Source: an uncultured Dokdonia sp.
GTDB lineage: Bacteria; Bacteroidota; Bacteroidia; Flavobacteriales; Flavobacteriaceae
DNA length: 64,000 nt
Direction of reading: 5' to 3'
Assembly (NCBI RefSeq): GCF_947492815.1
Contig: NZ_CANLOB010000022.1
Location: 30,791 to 94,790, forward strand
The notes beneath the pieces are model-generated. The model was not told the origin of the DNA. It saw only the letters and a list, made by a program, of their open reading frames with translations, and searched no databases. This document shows, one piece after another, positions 10,715 to 20,853 of the stretch (position 1 is the stretch's first letter; each line of letters opens with the position of its first letter). The position numbers were made by a program, and so were the translations under genes.

Positions 10715-11107
10715 ATGAGAATCTTGTTTGCCATTTTATGTTGTGCTTTTTTAATGTCTTGTGGAAGTGATGATGGAGGAGAAACTGTAGATCCAGAAGT
10801 AGTATGTCCAACAGTTGATCTTGCAGGTTTTGAAATTCGCGTAATTAATGGAACAACAAGTGGTCCTTTATCTGGAGTAACCATTACTGCTAGAGAAGGT
10901 AACATCTTTGAAGAAGTACTTATGGAAGTATCTACTATTCCAGGAACTTATCAAGGGGTTTTAGAAAGAGAAGGTTCTTATGTACTTGTGGTTGAATTAG
11001 ATGGTTTTCAAACAGTGGTTACAGATGCCATTACTGTAGGACGTCTTGATGATGAATGCAATACCTTAGATACGCAAGATTTATCGTTCACATTGAGTGA
11101 AATATAA
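10715..11107 (+). CDS. Hypothetical lipoprotein
   Basis: MRILFAILCCAFLMSCGSDDGG lipobox; start moved inward from ORF start 10634. Confidence 0.75.
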   Translation: MRILFAILCCAFLMSCGSDDGGETVDPEVVCPTVDLAGFEIRVINGTTSGPLSGVTITAREGNIFEEVLMEVSTIPGTYQGVLEREGSYVLVVELDGFQTVVTDAITVGRLDDECNTLDTQDLSFTLSEI

Positions 11108-11111
11108 GAAG

Positions 11112-11897
11112 CTATTGCACTTCTTCGACAGTTACTTTTCGTAACATAATCATCCCAAAAATGAGACATGGTAATACGACAAGAGTTATTACGATAGCGC
11201 TTGTTAGTGACGTTGCTTGTTTTGTTGCTTCAGTAGTTGTTTCTGAAATTCCCATACTATCTAGTTTTGCAAAAAAGTCAATAAGTGCATGAATGATGAT
11301 AAGAGGATAAAGTCGTTTGGTACGTAGTAATAAAGCACCAAAAAGGACTCCTATAAACAAGGCGAAAAATACTTGAGACACTTCTCCATAAATTCCCTTA
11401 TCAAATTTAAGAAGGTGTAATAATCCAAAAATGAACCCTGCGCCAAACACTGAAAAAACAATACCTTTTTTAGAATGACCATATGCTTTTATAAGATACG
11501 ATTGCATAAATCCACGTAAACTCAATTCTTCAGAATAGCCAATACTAATACAATAGATAAGTAATAAAATGCTATTCATTAATAAATTATCTGTGACCAT
11601 CTCATCCATAAATAAAACATTTATAAGAATCAAATAGAGCGGATATAGTAATAACCATTGATGCTGTACTTTTTCCGTATGAATCCCAGCCAGCGTTTGT
11701 AAGTGATATTTCTTTATAAAGAGATAGGCTATAAGACTCATAAGCACATTCACTCCTGTTGAAAATAAAGTGTGACTTCTATAAGAAGTAATCCCCTGAC
11801 CTATAAGTAAGTTAGTAGTCCACTCCCTACTAACTATGATAAGAATAAGTAGTATAACAAAGATATAAAGAGGAATAAGAGAGATTTTGGCTTTCAT
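11112..11897 (-). CDS. CPBP family intramembrane metalloprotease
   Basis: GYSEELSLRGFMQSYLIK and FGLLHLL motifs with multiple TM helices. Confidence 0.85.
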   Translation of the reverse strand: MKAKISLIPLYIFVILLILIIVSREWTTNLLIGQGITSYRSHTLFSTGVNVLMSLIAYLFIKKYHLQTLAGIHTEKVQHQWLLLYPLYLILINVLFMDEMVTDNLLMNSILLLIYCISIGYSEELSLRGFMQSYLIKAYGHSKKGIVFSVFGAGFIFGLLHLLKFDKGIYGEVSQVFFALFIGVLFGALLLRTKRLYPLIIIHALIDFFAKLDSMGISETTTEATKQATSLTSAIVITLVVLPCLIFGMIMLRKVTVEEVQ

Positions 11898-12042
11898 ACG
11901 TATGGTTAGTTTACTGTATATGAATAGTAGAAGATTTAATCTTTAAAATGTTACAAATACTGCTATAAAAAGATGTTAAAAACTCCTTCATTTTGTGGTT
12001 TATAATTTTGAAATACTGATGTTAAAATTGGTATTTTTGCCT

Positions 12043-13575
12043 ATGCAAAACAACGTCCTTATTTTAGACTTCGGGTCTCAGTATACACAGTTAATAGCGC
12101 GTCGTGTACGTGAGCTTAACATTTACTCAGAAATTAAACCTTATAACAACCCTCCTAAAGACTTATCTAGCTACAAAGCTGTTATTTTATCTGGATCACC
12201 GCATTCAGTAAGAGGAGAAACCCCGCCACATCCAGATCTCTCTGAGATTAAAGGTAAAAAACCCTTATTAGGTGTATGTTATGGAGCTCAATATTTAGCG
12301 CATTTTCATGGCGGTGAAGTTGGGCAGTCTAATACACGTGAGTATGGAAGAGCAAATCTTTCTATGGTAAAAGAAGGAGAAACTTTTCTTGAAGGTGTAT
12401 CTATGAATAGTCAAGTATGGATGAGTCATAGTGATACGATAAAGAAGCTTCCAGAAGGCGCTGTTCGTATAGCATCTACACATGACGTAGAAAATGCAGG
12501 CTACCGAATAGAAGGAGAAGATACTTATGCAATACAGTTTCATCCTGAAGTATATCACTCTACTGATGGAAAAAAAATACTAGAAAATTTCTTAGTTAAA
12601 ATCGCTGGCGTTGCCCAGACATGGACGCCTGACGCGTTTGTAGAGACGACAGTAGCCGACTTAAAATCAAAAATAGGTGATGATCGTGTGATCCTTGGAC
12701 TCTCTGGCGGCGTAGATAGTACAGTGGCAGCAACATTATTACATAAAGCAATTGGAAAAAATCTACACTGTATTTTTGTAAATAACGGTTTACTCCGTAA
12801 AAATGAGTATACAGATGTACTCAAACAATATGAAGGTTTAGGGCTTAATGTAAAAGGGGTAGATGCTTCGGCACGCTTCTTGGATGCCTTAGAAGGAGAA
12901 AGTGATCCAGAGACCAAACGCAAAGCAATTGGACGTGTTTTTGTAGAGGTCTTTGATGATGAAAGTAAATTAGTTGAAAATGCAACGTGGCTTGCACAAG
13001 GAACTATTTATCCAGATGTGATAGAATCTGTTAGCGCCACTGGAGGACCAAGCGCTACAATAAAATCACATCACAATGTAGGAGGATTACCTGATTATAT
13101 GAAACTTAAAGTTGTAGAACCGCTTCGTATGATTTTTAAGGATGAGGTGCGTAGAGTAGGTGCAAGTATGGGATTATCGGCAACATTACTCGGTAGACAC
13201 CCATTTCCAGGCCCTGGATTGGCGATACGAATTCTTGGAGATATCACTCCAGAAAAAGTACGTATATTACAGGAGGTAGACCATATTTTTATTAGTAGCC
13301 TTAGAGAATGGGGACTGTATGATAAAATATGGCAAGCAGGTGCAATGTTACTACCTGTAAACTCTGTAGGCGTTATGGGAGATGAGCGTACCTATGAAAA
13401 ATGTGTGGCTTTAAGAGCTGTAGAAAGTACAGATGGCATGACTGCAGATTGGGTACATTTACCTTATGATTTTATGCAGAAAGTGTCTAATGATATAATA
13501 AACAAAGTAAAAGGCGTTAATAGAGTAGTGTACGATATTAGCTCTAAACCGCCAGCCACTATAGAGTGGGAATAA
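12043..13575 (+). CDS. guaA: GMP synthase (glutamine-hydrolysing)
   Basis: [57 protein letters not shown]; start set at 12043. Confidence 0.98.
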   Translation: MQNNVLILDFGSQYTQLIARRVRELNIYSEIKPYNNPPKDLSSYKAVILSGSPHSVRGETPPHPDLSEIKGKKPLLGVCYGAQYLAHFHGGEVGQSNTREYGRANLSMVKEGETFLEGVSMNSQVWMSHSDTIKKLPEGAVRIASTHDVENAGYRIEGEDTYAIQFHPEVYHSTDGKKILENFLVKIAGVAQTWTPDAFVETTVADLKSKIGDDRVILGLSGGVDSTVAATLLHKAIGKNLHCIFVNNGLLRKNEYTDVLKQYEGLGLNVKGVDASARFLDALEGESDPETKRKAIGRVFVEVFDDESKLVENATWLAQGTIYPDVIESVSATGGPSATIKSHHNVGGLPDYMKLKVVEPLRMIFKDEVRRVGASMGLSATLLGRHPFPGPGLAIRILGDITPEKVRILQEVDHIFISSLREWGLYDKIWQAGAMLLPVNSVGVMGDERTYEKCVALRAVESTDGMTADWVHLPYDFMQKVSNDIINKVKGVNRVVYDISSKPPATIEWE

Positions 13576-13584
13576 ACCAAGATT

Positions 13585-15660
13585 ATGAAATTGAAACATC
13601 TTTTTTTAATTTGTATATGTGTGTTGTCTTTTGCTTTCGCGAAAGCGGAATCTGAAGCATCCGTATATTTTCAAGAATTTATTTCACATCAAGTTACCGA
13701 AGGAGAAACTTTATATAGTATCGCCCGAAAGTATAAACTGAAGGAAAAGGATATTATTAAATTAAATCCTGATGCAAAAGAAAGAGTGTACGAAGGATTG
13801 GTATTGATCCTTCCAGCTACTGCGGCAACTTCAAAAGAAACAACAGCTACTCCTCAAGAAGATGTTCGTTTTAAAACACATAAAGTAAAGCGTAAAGAAA
13901 CGTTATATAGTATTTCTAAAAAATACGATGTAACGCAAGATGCTATCAAGAAATATAATAAGCGTTTGTATAGCGAGACATTACGTAAAGGTGATAAAAT
14001 TAGAATTCCTTTAAATTATGTAGGTGTTGTAGAAGAAAAAGTAACCATTACAAATACAGGTGGGGGTGTTTCTCAAGAAGAAGGACCAAGAGATGGAGGA
14101 CCTGCTTTTGTTCCTTATGTAGTAAAAGCAAAAGAAACTAAATACGGTATTGCACGTCTATATGGAATTACCATTTCAGAACTAGAAGCTATCAATCCAG
14201 AAATGAAAGATGGGCTGAAAGTAGGACAGACTATTAAAGTGCCTAATACTACCTTAGAAAAGAATGATACTGCCGTTATAAACGAAGAAGTATATGCCTT
14301 TTATGAAGTAAAGAAAGGAAATACAATTTATAGTCTTCTAAAAGAGTTTAATATCAATGCAGATAAACTTGTAGAATTAAACCCAACTGTAGCCGAAGGA
14401 CTTAAAGAAGGAATGATCCTTAAAGTTCCTAAGGGTGTTTCAGGAACCATTTCAGAAACAACGGCAGATGCAGGAGCTATCATTGCTATTAATACAGATA
14501 CAGCGAAAGCAAGCTTATTAGATAGTTTATCTAATTTCTCGACAAAGAAAGTAGTATTAATGCTACCTTTTGGAGTCAATCGTACCACAGCAGATTCACT
14601 ATCTAATGGAGAGGAAATCATTAAAAATGATAGAGCCCTTAGAGTTTCATTAGATTTTTATAGCGGTGTATTAATCGCATTAGATCATGCAAAGCAAAAA
14701 GGAATTTCTACAGATTTAAAAATATATGATACAGAGTATATAAAGGCAGATGGTGATGCTACCAATGCTAGAAAAGTAGAACGTCTTATCTCATCTAATG
14801 ATTTTTCTGATGTAGATGTGGTGATAGGACCTTTATTAGCAAGTAATTTTAATAGAGCATCTACGTTATTGGCACGTCAGAGAGTTCCTTTAATATCTCC
14901 TATAACACAACATGTTGATTTTAGATCTAATGTCTTCCAATCTAGACCTAGTGAAGCTCAAATGCGTGAGGTCATGATAGATTATTTAAAACCTAGAGCA
15001 GCTGGAAAAAATATCATCATTATAGCTGACCAAAAGAATGCTAAGATAAAAACGAGATTACAATCTCTTTTTCCTAACGCTAAAATAGTAAAGGTTACAG
15101 AAGGTGATGATGGGCCATATTTAGGGCGGTATGATATTACTGATAAACTATCAGAAACTATTGAAAATTGGGTCATTATAGAAACAGATGATGTACCACT
15201 TATAAGTTCAGCTACCACGAGACTTAATACATCGTTAATAACCAGTAAAATAACATTATTTACTACTAAAAAAGGAAGAGCTTATGACAGTGATGCAATA
15301 CAGCATATGGATTTAATGCATCTTCATTTTCATTACCCTTCTATGAATAAAGAATATACATATAGCGTCACAAAAGAGTTTGTAGATATGTATGAAGATC
15401 GGTATGATATTACGCCTAGTAAAGAAGCAATACGTGGGTATGATATTATGTATGATACCTTACTTCGTTTAGCATTTGCTGAAAACTTGTATGATGCCGC
15501 TAGTTCTGGTTTAGAAACAAGTTATATAGAAAATAAATTTCGATATGATCAAAAGAGCTCAGGCGGTTTTTATAATAATGCGATATATCTTATAAAATAT
15601 TCAGAAGGGCTGATGCTAGAAGAGATTTCTCAAGAACCTCTAGAAGAAGTAGAAGATTAG
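13585..15660 (+). CDS. LysM peptidoglycan-binding protein with periplasmic-binding-like C-terminal domain
   Basis: Four LysM-like units (EGETLYSIARKYKLKEKDIIKLNPDA etc.) then ABC-substrate-binding-like region. Confidence 0.88.
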   Translation: MKLKHLFLICICVLSFAFAKAESEASVYFQEFISHQVTEGETLYSIARKYKLKEKDIIKLNPDAKERVYEGLVLILPATAATSKETTATPQEDVRFKTHKVKRKETLYSISKKYDVTQDAIKKYNKRLYSETLRKGDKIRIPLNYVGVVEEKVTITNTGGGVSQEEGPRDGGPAFVPYVVKAKETKYGIARLYGITISELEAINPEMKDGLKVGQTIKVPNTTLEKNDTAVINEEVYAFYEVKKGNTIYSLLKEFNINADKLVELNPTVAEGLKEGMILKVPKGVSGTISETTADAGAIIAINTDTAKASLLDSLSNFSTKKVVLMLPFGVNRTTADSLSNGEEIIKNDRALRVSLDFYSGVLIALDHAKQKGISTDLKIYDTEYIKADGDATNARKVERLISSNDFSDVDVVIGPLLASNFNRASTLLARQRVPLISPITQHVDFRSNVFQSRPSEAQMREVMIDYLKPRAAGKNIIIIADQKNAKIKTRLQSLFPNAKIVKVTEGDDGPYLGRYDITDKLSETIENWVIIETDDVPLISSATTRLNTSLITSKITLFTTKKGRAYDSDAIQHMDLMHLHFHYPSMNKEYTYSVTKEFVDMYEDRYDITPSKEAIRGYDIMYDTLLRLAFAENLYDAASSGLETSYIENKFRYDQKSSGGFYNNAIYLIKYSEGLMLEEISQEPLEEVED
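13633..13646. repeat. Palindromic repeat inside signal peptide coding region
   Basis: gctttcgcgaaagc encodes FAFAKAE of the LysM protein signal peptide. Confidence 0.88.
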
Positions 15661-15683
15661 AGAAAACAACCCATTGTAACACA

Positions 15684-15719
15684 TAAAAAAAGCAGTAACC
15701 TTTGTTACTGCTTTTTTTA
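15684..15719. terminator. Bidirectional rho-independent terminator
   Basis: ataaaaaaAGCAGTAACctttGTTACTGCTttttttat between convergent genes. Confidence 0.9.
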
Positions 15720-15741
15720 TGTGTTTATTTTTAAATAGGTA

Positions 15742-16527
15742 TTATAAACCTCCATTTGCTTGTAAATCTGCTATACATAACGGATCAAACTCTGGAATAG
15801 TAGCAATATCACTGGTATTAAATATACTTGTCACTGTTTGGAAAAACATTAAACATCCATCTACATTACAATGTCTTTCATTATTTTCATCTTCATGATC
15901 TGATGTAAGTGGCGTTCCTGAGTTTACAAGGCCAAATATATGTCCAAACTCATGACGTAGTGTAGACGTCTCAAGTAATGTTCTATTGATTGGAGTAGGA
16001 GAGGTATTTGCAAGATCTATAAATGTTTTTTCATAAATCACCATAGAAGTGTTGCGATAGGCTGTACCTAAGACAAATGAATTACCAGAATTGGATGCTG
16101 AGATTCCATCAGAGAAAAACATCCAAACTCCTATTTCATCCCCATCATTAAATACCGTACGATTATCATCTTCAATAGCAACAATCTCATTAATATCATA
16201 TGGAGCTGTTTCAGTAGGAGTAATCATACTCTCAACAATAGTAATTCCATCTGGTTTATCTAAACGTTCTTCAAGAAAACTTTGGATAAGATCTATGGTG
16301 GTTTGTGTAGGTCTAAAACCTTCTACATAGGCAAGTTCTAATCGCAAACTTTTAAAATCTGTTGCAGAAAGTAATTCATTTGCAGAAGAACCTAACGGTT
16401 GTTGGTTTGCACTAGCATTTGGATTTGTATCAGGAGGTGTCTCTTCATCGTCATTTCCACAACTTACAACGGTAAAAGCAACACATAAAAGCACTAAAAA
16501 AGGGAATCTTAATCTTTTCAATATCAT
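15742..16527 (-). CDS. Putative zinc metalloprotease lipoprotein
   Basis: Lipobox VVSCGNDDEE; LRHEFGHIFGL (HExxHxxG). Confidence 0.8.
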   Translation of the reverse strand: MILKRLRFPFLVLLCVAFTVVSCGNDDEETPPDTNPNASANQQPLGSSANELLSATDFKSLRLELAYVEGFRPTQTTIDLIQSFLEERLDKPDGITIVESMITPTETAPYDINEIVAIEDDNRTVFNDGDEIGVWMFFSDGISASNSGNSFVLGTAYRNTSMVIYEKTFIDLANTSPTPINRTLLETSTLRHEFGHIFGLVNSGTPLTSDHEDENNERHCNVDGCLMFFQTVTSIFNTSDIATIPEFDPLCIADLQANGGL

Positions 16528-16563
16528 TTTTTATATATTTAAACCTCTAATTTAATCGTAAAA

Positions 16564-17100
16564 ATGATGAAAAAATTACTTTTTGTACTATTTTTTTTAA
16601 GTTCATTACATTTCAATGCGCAAGAATCTACCTATCATGGCGATGTTATGCGATATCTTACAATGAATGGAACTGCCAATCAATATAGTGCAGCTATTGA
16701 TCAATTATTTGAACTTCTTGGTAAGCAATATCAAGAATATAATGTGCCGAGTGATGTTTGGAGTGAACTTAGAAAAGAGACAACACCTGAATTAAATAAG
16801 ATTTTAAATATGCTGGTTTCTGCCTATAGAGGTACATATGAACATGAAGATATTAAGAACATGATTGCGTTTTATGAAACCTCAACAGGTAAACAACTCA
16901 TAGCAGATAAAACAGCTTTAAATTATGAACAACAAAAGGAAGCATCTGTATTTTATAACTCGCCAACAGGTCAAAAAATCTTGACGTCAGAGCAACAGAT
17001 ATCAAGTCGTGTAGGCGAAGTATCTGAAATTTGGAGTCGTGATTTATATAGAAGCTTAGTTGATAAACTTGCAGAAAAAGGATATGTCATGCAACAGTAA
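16564..17100 (+). CDS. DUF2059-like secreted protein
   Basis: Signal peptide; FYETSTGKQLIADKTALN...FYNSPTGQKI. Confidence 0.7.
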   Translation: MMKKLLFVLFFLSSLHFNAQESTYHGDVMRYLTMNGTANQYSAAIDQLFELLGKQYQEYNVPSDVWSELRKETTPELNKILNMLVSAYRGTYEHEDIKNMIAFYETSTGKQLIADKTALNYEQQKEASVFYNSPTGQKILTSEQQISSRVGEVSEIWSRDLYRSLVDKLAEKGYVMQQ

Positions 17101-17791
17101 GTTGCGCTAAATAATCATAATGATCACCTTCTAAAATGAGTTCACAATTGAGCTCATTTTTTTTTGCGTAGTGTGCTAGAGTCTCAAAGTCTAAGTATAG
17201 CCATTTAAAGTCTTCAGAGCGTTGTCCTTTATAACTCATTCCCATAACAACTTCACCATAATATGTGCTGTGTAGATCTATCCAATAGCCTCCATCATCA
17301 GTTTCAAACATGTATTTTATATCAGATCCATCTATTAGGATTTGACCTGCTGGCCGTAGTAGCTTTTTTAGGTGTTGTAAATAAGTATCAATTTTTGATA
17401 TTTCTTCAAAAATTCCAGTACCGTTCATCAGTAAAAGTAAGGTGTCGTAAGTGTCGTTATGATCTAATATAGATGATGTAATAGCATGTTTCAGTGTACG
17501 CTTTCGCGAAAGCGTACCACAGCCCTTTGAAATATCCAGAGCAGTTACCTCAATATCATGTTCTTGTAACCAAAGACTGTGACTTCCAGCACCACTACCT
17601 ATATCTAACGTTTTCCCTTTGCATAATTGCAATGCTTTTTGCTCTATTGCTGGCATCTCATCGTAAGTGCGGAACAGATAAGGGATTGGTATATGATCAT
17701 CTTCAGCGATAGAAGAATGTACAATGATATCTTCTGTATACTGTTTATCAAAGTAATCATTAACGGCCTGACCGAATATATCTATATCCAT
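17087..17791 (-). CDS. Class I SAM-dependent methyltransferase
   Basis: GKTLDIGSGAGSHSLWLQEHDIEVTALDIS. Confidence 0.88.
   Translation of the reverse strand: MDIDIFGQAVNDYFDKQYTEDIIVHSSIAEDDHIPIPYLFRTYDEMPAIEQKALQLCKGKTLDIGSGAGSHSLWLQEHDIEVTALDISKGCGTLSRKRTLKHAITSSILDHNDTYDTLLLLMNGTGIFEEISKIDTYLQHLKKLLRPAGQILIDGSDIKYMFETDDGGYWIDLHSTYYGEVVMGMSYKGQRSEDFKWLYLDFETLAHYAKKNELNCELILEGDHYDYLAQLTVA
17496..17517. repeat. 22-bp perfect palindrome GTACGCTTTCGCGAAAGCGTAC inside CDS
   Basis: Inside methyltransferase ORF (encodes ..GTLSRKRTL..). Confidence 0.92.
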
Positions 17792-17814
17792 AAAATAGTA
17801 CTTACATTTGTGTT

Positions 17815-18309
17815 ATGGAAGACTTGCTCAAATCTTTACCACAACTTGCCAAAGATAAACATAACGAGAACAAAAAGTTCTTTGCAAAGTTGCGCAAAAA
17901 AACACCTAAGAAGTTAGATTACTTAATGCAAGAATTGCATGAAGAAGAGTTTGAACGTACTGATTGTTTATCATGCGCCAATTGTTGTAAAACAACAGGC
18001 CCACTGTTTACAGATAAGGATATTACACGTATTGCGAAGCATTTCAGAATGAAAGAACAAGCATTTATAGATACGTATTTGCGTATTGATGAAGATAATG
18101 ATTATGTATTGCAAAGTGTGCCTTGTACTTTTTTAGGCGCCGATAATTACTGTTCTATTTATGAGGTACGTCCTAAAGCATGTAGAGAGTTTCCACATAC
18201 GGATCGTAAAAAATTTCAGCAAATTTCTAATCTTACGCTTAAAAATGTAGCGATGTGTCCAGCTGCATTCAATATTGTAGAGGAAATGAAACGTAGAATT
18301 CCGAAATAA
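17815..18309 (+). CDS. YkgJ-family cysteine cluster protein
   Basis: CLSCANCCKTTGPLFTDKDI ... CTFLGADNYCSIYEVRPKACREFPH. Confidence 0.88.
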   Translation: MEDLLKSLPQLAKDKHNENKKFFAKLRKKTPKKLDYLMQELHEEEFERTDCLSCANCCKTTGPLFTDKDITRIAKHFRMKEQAFIDTYLRIDEDNDYVLQSVPCTFLGADNYCSIYEVRPKACREFPHTDRKKFQQISNLTLKNVAMCPAAFNIVEEMKRRIPK

Positions 18310-18314
18310 GAACA

Positions 18315-19082
18315 TTAGTTTAACTGACTATCAAAATATGTAATTACATCATTAAGTGCATCTTTAGTGGCATGTCCTTCTTCGTCTACAAAATCTAAAG
18401 TTAATATCGCATGCCCATCTCCTGGTAGTTCATGAAGTATGATGCGTTCTCGATCTGTATTAAATGTTTTTTTGTAAAGGTCAAAACGTGATGCAGGACA
18501 CATTCCATCTTCTTTAAAACGCGCACAATGCATTGGACCTATATCATCCAATCTATTTTTGACTTGTGTTATTTCTTCGGGACTCATATGTATACCTCTT
18601 CTTTTAAATGGAAGAGATGGTTGACTTGCAAATCCAGCAAGCACAGCTTGATTTGCCATGAGTGAAATTGCAAAATTGCCTGTGAGACACATCCCAATCA
18701 CCGCAACACCTTGTACCTGGTGTTTTTCTTTTGTATACGTGCAGAGGTCTGATAAGAAGTCTACGATGGGACTTGAATGATTTCTTGCAAGAGCACTAAA
18801 TTGACGGCGCATACAGAAAAGAACCTTTCCAAAATTTGCAAAGGTGGCTGTTTTTCCAATTTTACCAAAAAGGTGCGGGAGTACAACAGTATATCCTTCA
18901 TTTACAAAACGATCGGATAAAGCAAGTGTTTCTTGTCCTATACCGGGCAACTCTTGAATGATGATGACTACTTTAGAACCACTGCCTTGTGTGTAGATGG
19001 TATTGGTTACTACTTTTCCGTTGCGTAATCTACTGGTAAATGATTCTTTTTGATATGCATCTATTTGTGTAATGGAACTCAT
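18315..19082 (-). CDS. Dienelactone hydrolase family protein
   Basis: VVIIIQELPGIGQETLALSDRFVNEGYTVVLPHLFG; VIGMCLTGNFAI nucleophile region. Confidence 0.75.
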   Translation of the reverse strand: MSSITQIDAYQKESFTSRLRNGKVVTNTIYTQGSGSKVVIIIQELPGIGQETLALSDRFVNEGYTVVLPHLFGKIGKTATFANFGKVLFCMRRQFSALARNHSSPIVDFLSDLCTYTKEKHQVQGVAVIGMCLTGNFAISLMANQAVLAGFASQPSLPFKRRGIHMSPEEITQVKNRLDDIGPMHCARFKEDGMCPASRFDLYKKTFNTDRERIILHELPGDGHAILTLDFVDEEGHATKDALNDVITYFDSQLN

Positions 19083-19192
19083 ACTCCTTTTTATTTTAGG
19101 TGTTTTATAAGTAGCTGTTATTGCTTAGATATACTTATAATCTACTGTAAATTATTTAATGATAGGGAGTGTTGGGCTTCTGGTGTTATATA

Positions 19193-19786
19193 CTAAGCGT
19201 TTTCGCTATCTGCAATCACTTTTCTGATCCAATCATTTGGAATCATATCAATGGTTAGGTTGATGCGCTCTTCGGCACCTGCATTAACTACTTTATGCGG
19301 ATCAGTAAGGCGTAAGTACCAACATTCACCAGGTATCATAGGCACTGGTGTTCCATTCAGGAAAAAGACAACATCATCATTGTTCAAAATAGGGATGGTG
19401 AGTCTAATGACTGAGCGTTCTACTTCTAATCCTAATGTAGGATCGGTATGTTCTCTCACATTAGAATTGGGTGCCAGTCTTAGTAAGCGTACTAAAGTAA
19501 CTTTCGTATGTTCCTTAAAAGTATTAATAATACTTTGAAAGTACGGAGATGCATTTAAAGCAGGCGTATCCATCCAGTCAGTCCATGAGCCATCTGCATA
19601 ATCCATTGCTGGAGGTGGAAAAGGAAGTGTCGTATCTACTTCATGAGCAGGTGCACGTAAAGGAATTACATTATAATACTCAAACTGCCCAAACTGTAAA
19701 TTTTTAAATTCTTCCAGCATTTTTGCTGTATCAAAAGTAAAAGGAAGTTTTATTCTGTCTTTTGTCTGTGTAGCTGTAGTATCCAT
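19193..19786 (-). CDS. Aspartyl/asparaginyl beta-hydroxylase-like protein
   Basis: NSNVREHTDPTLG ... VIRLTIPILNNDDVVFFLNGTPVPMIPGECWYLRLTDPHKVVNAG. Confidence 0.75.
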   Translation of the reverse strand: MDTTATQTKDRIKLPFTFDTAKMLEEFKNLQFGQFEYYNVIPLRAPAHEVDTTLPFPPPAMDYADGSWTDWMDTPALNASPYFQSIINTFKEHTKVTLVRLLRLAPNSNVREHTDPTLGLEVERSVIRLTIPILNNDDVVFFLNGTPVPMIPGECWYLRLTDPHKVVNAGAEERINLTIDMIPNDWIRKVIADSENA

Positions 19787-19887
19787 ATGCCTGCTAAAAT
19801 CAATTGATTAATTATACACCCTTAAAATACTTATTTTCTAACTATCGAAATACCCGTAAATCTACCTGATTTTATATGTGAAGATAA

Positions 19888-20616
19888 TTAGCTCTTTAAT
19901 TCTCCAGTATGACGATGTATTCTGTGTAACTCATATACGGCAATATCAGGATTTAACACCCCTTTATCTGCAGCCGTAACCGATAGTTTTGCCCATATAA
20001 CAGCTAATTTATAGAAATCGTCATAAATAGCAGATACAGGTTGATTTTCTATAAGGTCTTCTATGGTATTTGATATTTTTGCAAAACGAATCCCTTCTAC
20101 GAGTGACCAAAAAGTAACTAGAATATCATTGCTTTTTTGATCAAAAGAGATATCTGGATTGATAATGTTTTCCATACTTGTGAGTAAAGTACTTAAACGC
20201 ACATTCATCGTTGTAACATCTGGTAAGTGTTCTTTTTGAGATTGCCGTCTAATGTCTGAATAGCCATCTCCATATGAAATAGGCGTTACATCAAATCCTA
20301 ATTTTTCTAAACCAGAAATCCCTTCTCCTTGAAATCCGTATACATCATTACCTATCAAGAAGCCATAGACATAATAGAACTCTAAATTGATAATGAGTTG
20401 TAATTTTTTGTTGTCTCCAAATGTAATTGTCAATCCTCCAAAATCACTCGCCAATAAATATATAGCGGGATATGCTTCATTATTGATATATCTGATTCGA
20501 GAGGTTGCCTTGCGAAATCCGTCTAAAGAACATTGAAAATTTTCATTAAGTTGTATTTCTAAGGTCTCTCCGTGTAGGGTTGATATGCTTTTAAAGATGT
20601 CTGTATTACTTGCCAT
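19888..20616 (-). CDS. Putative ribosome-inactivating protein (rRNA N-glycosidase fold)
   Basis: EFYYVYGFLIGNDVYGF (compare ricin NAYVVGYRAGNSAYFF), ISYGDGYSDIRRQS (GGNYDRLEQLA), FWSLVEGIRFAKISNTI (QMISEAARFQYIEGEM), VIWAKLSVTAADKG ([16 protein letters not shown]): Tyr/Tyr/Glu/Arg/Trp all in order. Confidence 0.82.
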   Translation of the reverse strand: MASNTDIFKSISTLHGETLEIQLNENFQCSLDGFRKATSRIRYINNEAYPAIYLLASDFGGLTITFGDNKKLQLIINLEFYYVYGFLIGNDVYGFQGEGISGLEKLGFDVTPISYGDGYSDIRRQSQKEHLPDVTTMNVRLSTLLTSMENIINPDISFDQKSNDILVTFWSLVEGIRFAKISNTIEDLIENQPVSAIYDDFYKLAVIWAKLSVTAADKGVLNPDIAVYELHRIHRHTGELKS

Positions 20617-20750
20617 GATATATCTATTATAGTGGGTTTATCATTAAGAGGTTCAATATAATAGCTTGATAGTATTAGTACTACCGTATAAGTACTTGAT
20701 TTTAGGGTTGAGTACTCATTTTTTGATTAAAACACATCTTCTTAAAAAAG

Positions 20751-20777
20751 AAAGTCGCCTTAAAAGTAGACGACTTT
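20751..20777. terminator. Possible terminator hairpin
   Basis: AAAGTCG ccttaaaagtaga CGACTTTT. Confidence 0.5.
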
Positions 20778-20853
20778 TACTTAATCATGTTAACTGACAA
20801 TTGCTGTAGCTACAGTCATCGTCATTATACAGTATACTTTAGATAATAATCAA

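Noticed and set aside
12295-12923. Antisense ORFs 12295-12558 and 12555-12923 within guaA
   Set aside because: Embedded opposite a confident housekeeping gene
17263-17917. Plus-strand ORFs 17263-17472, 17494-17712 and 17627-17917
   Set aside because: Antisense to the methyltransferase or out of frame with the YkgJ-family gene
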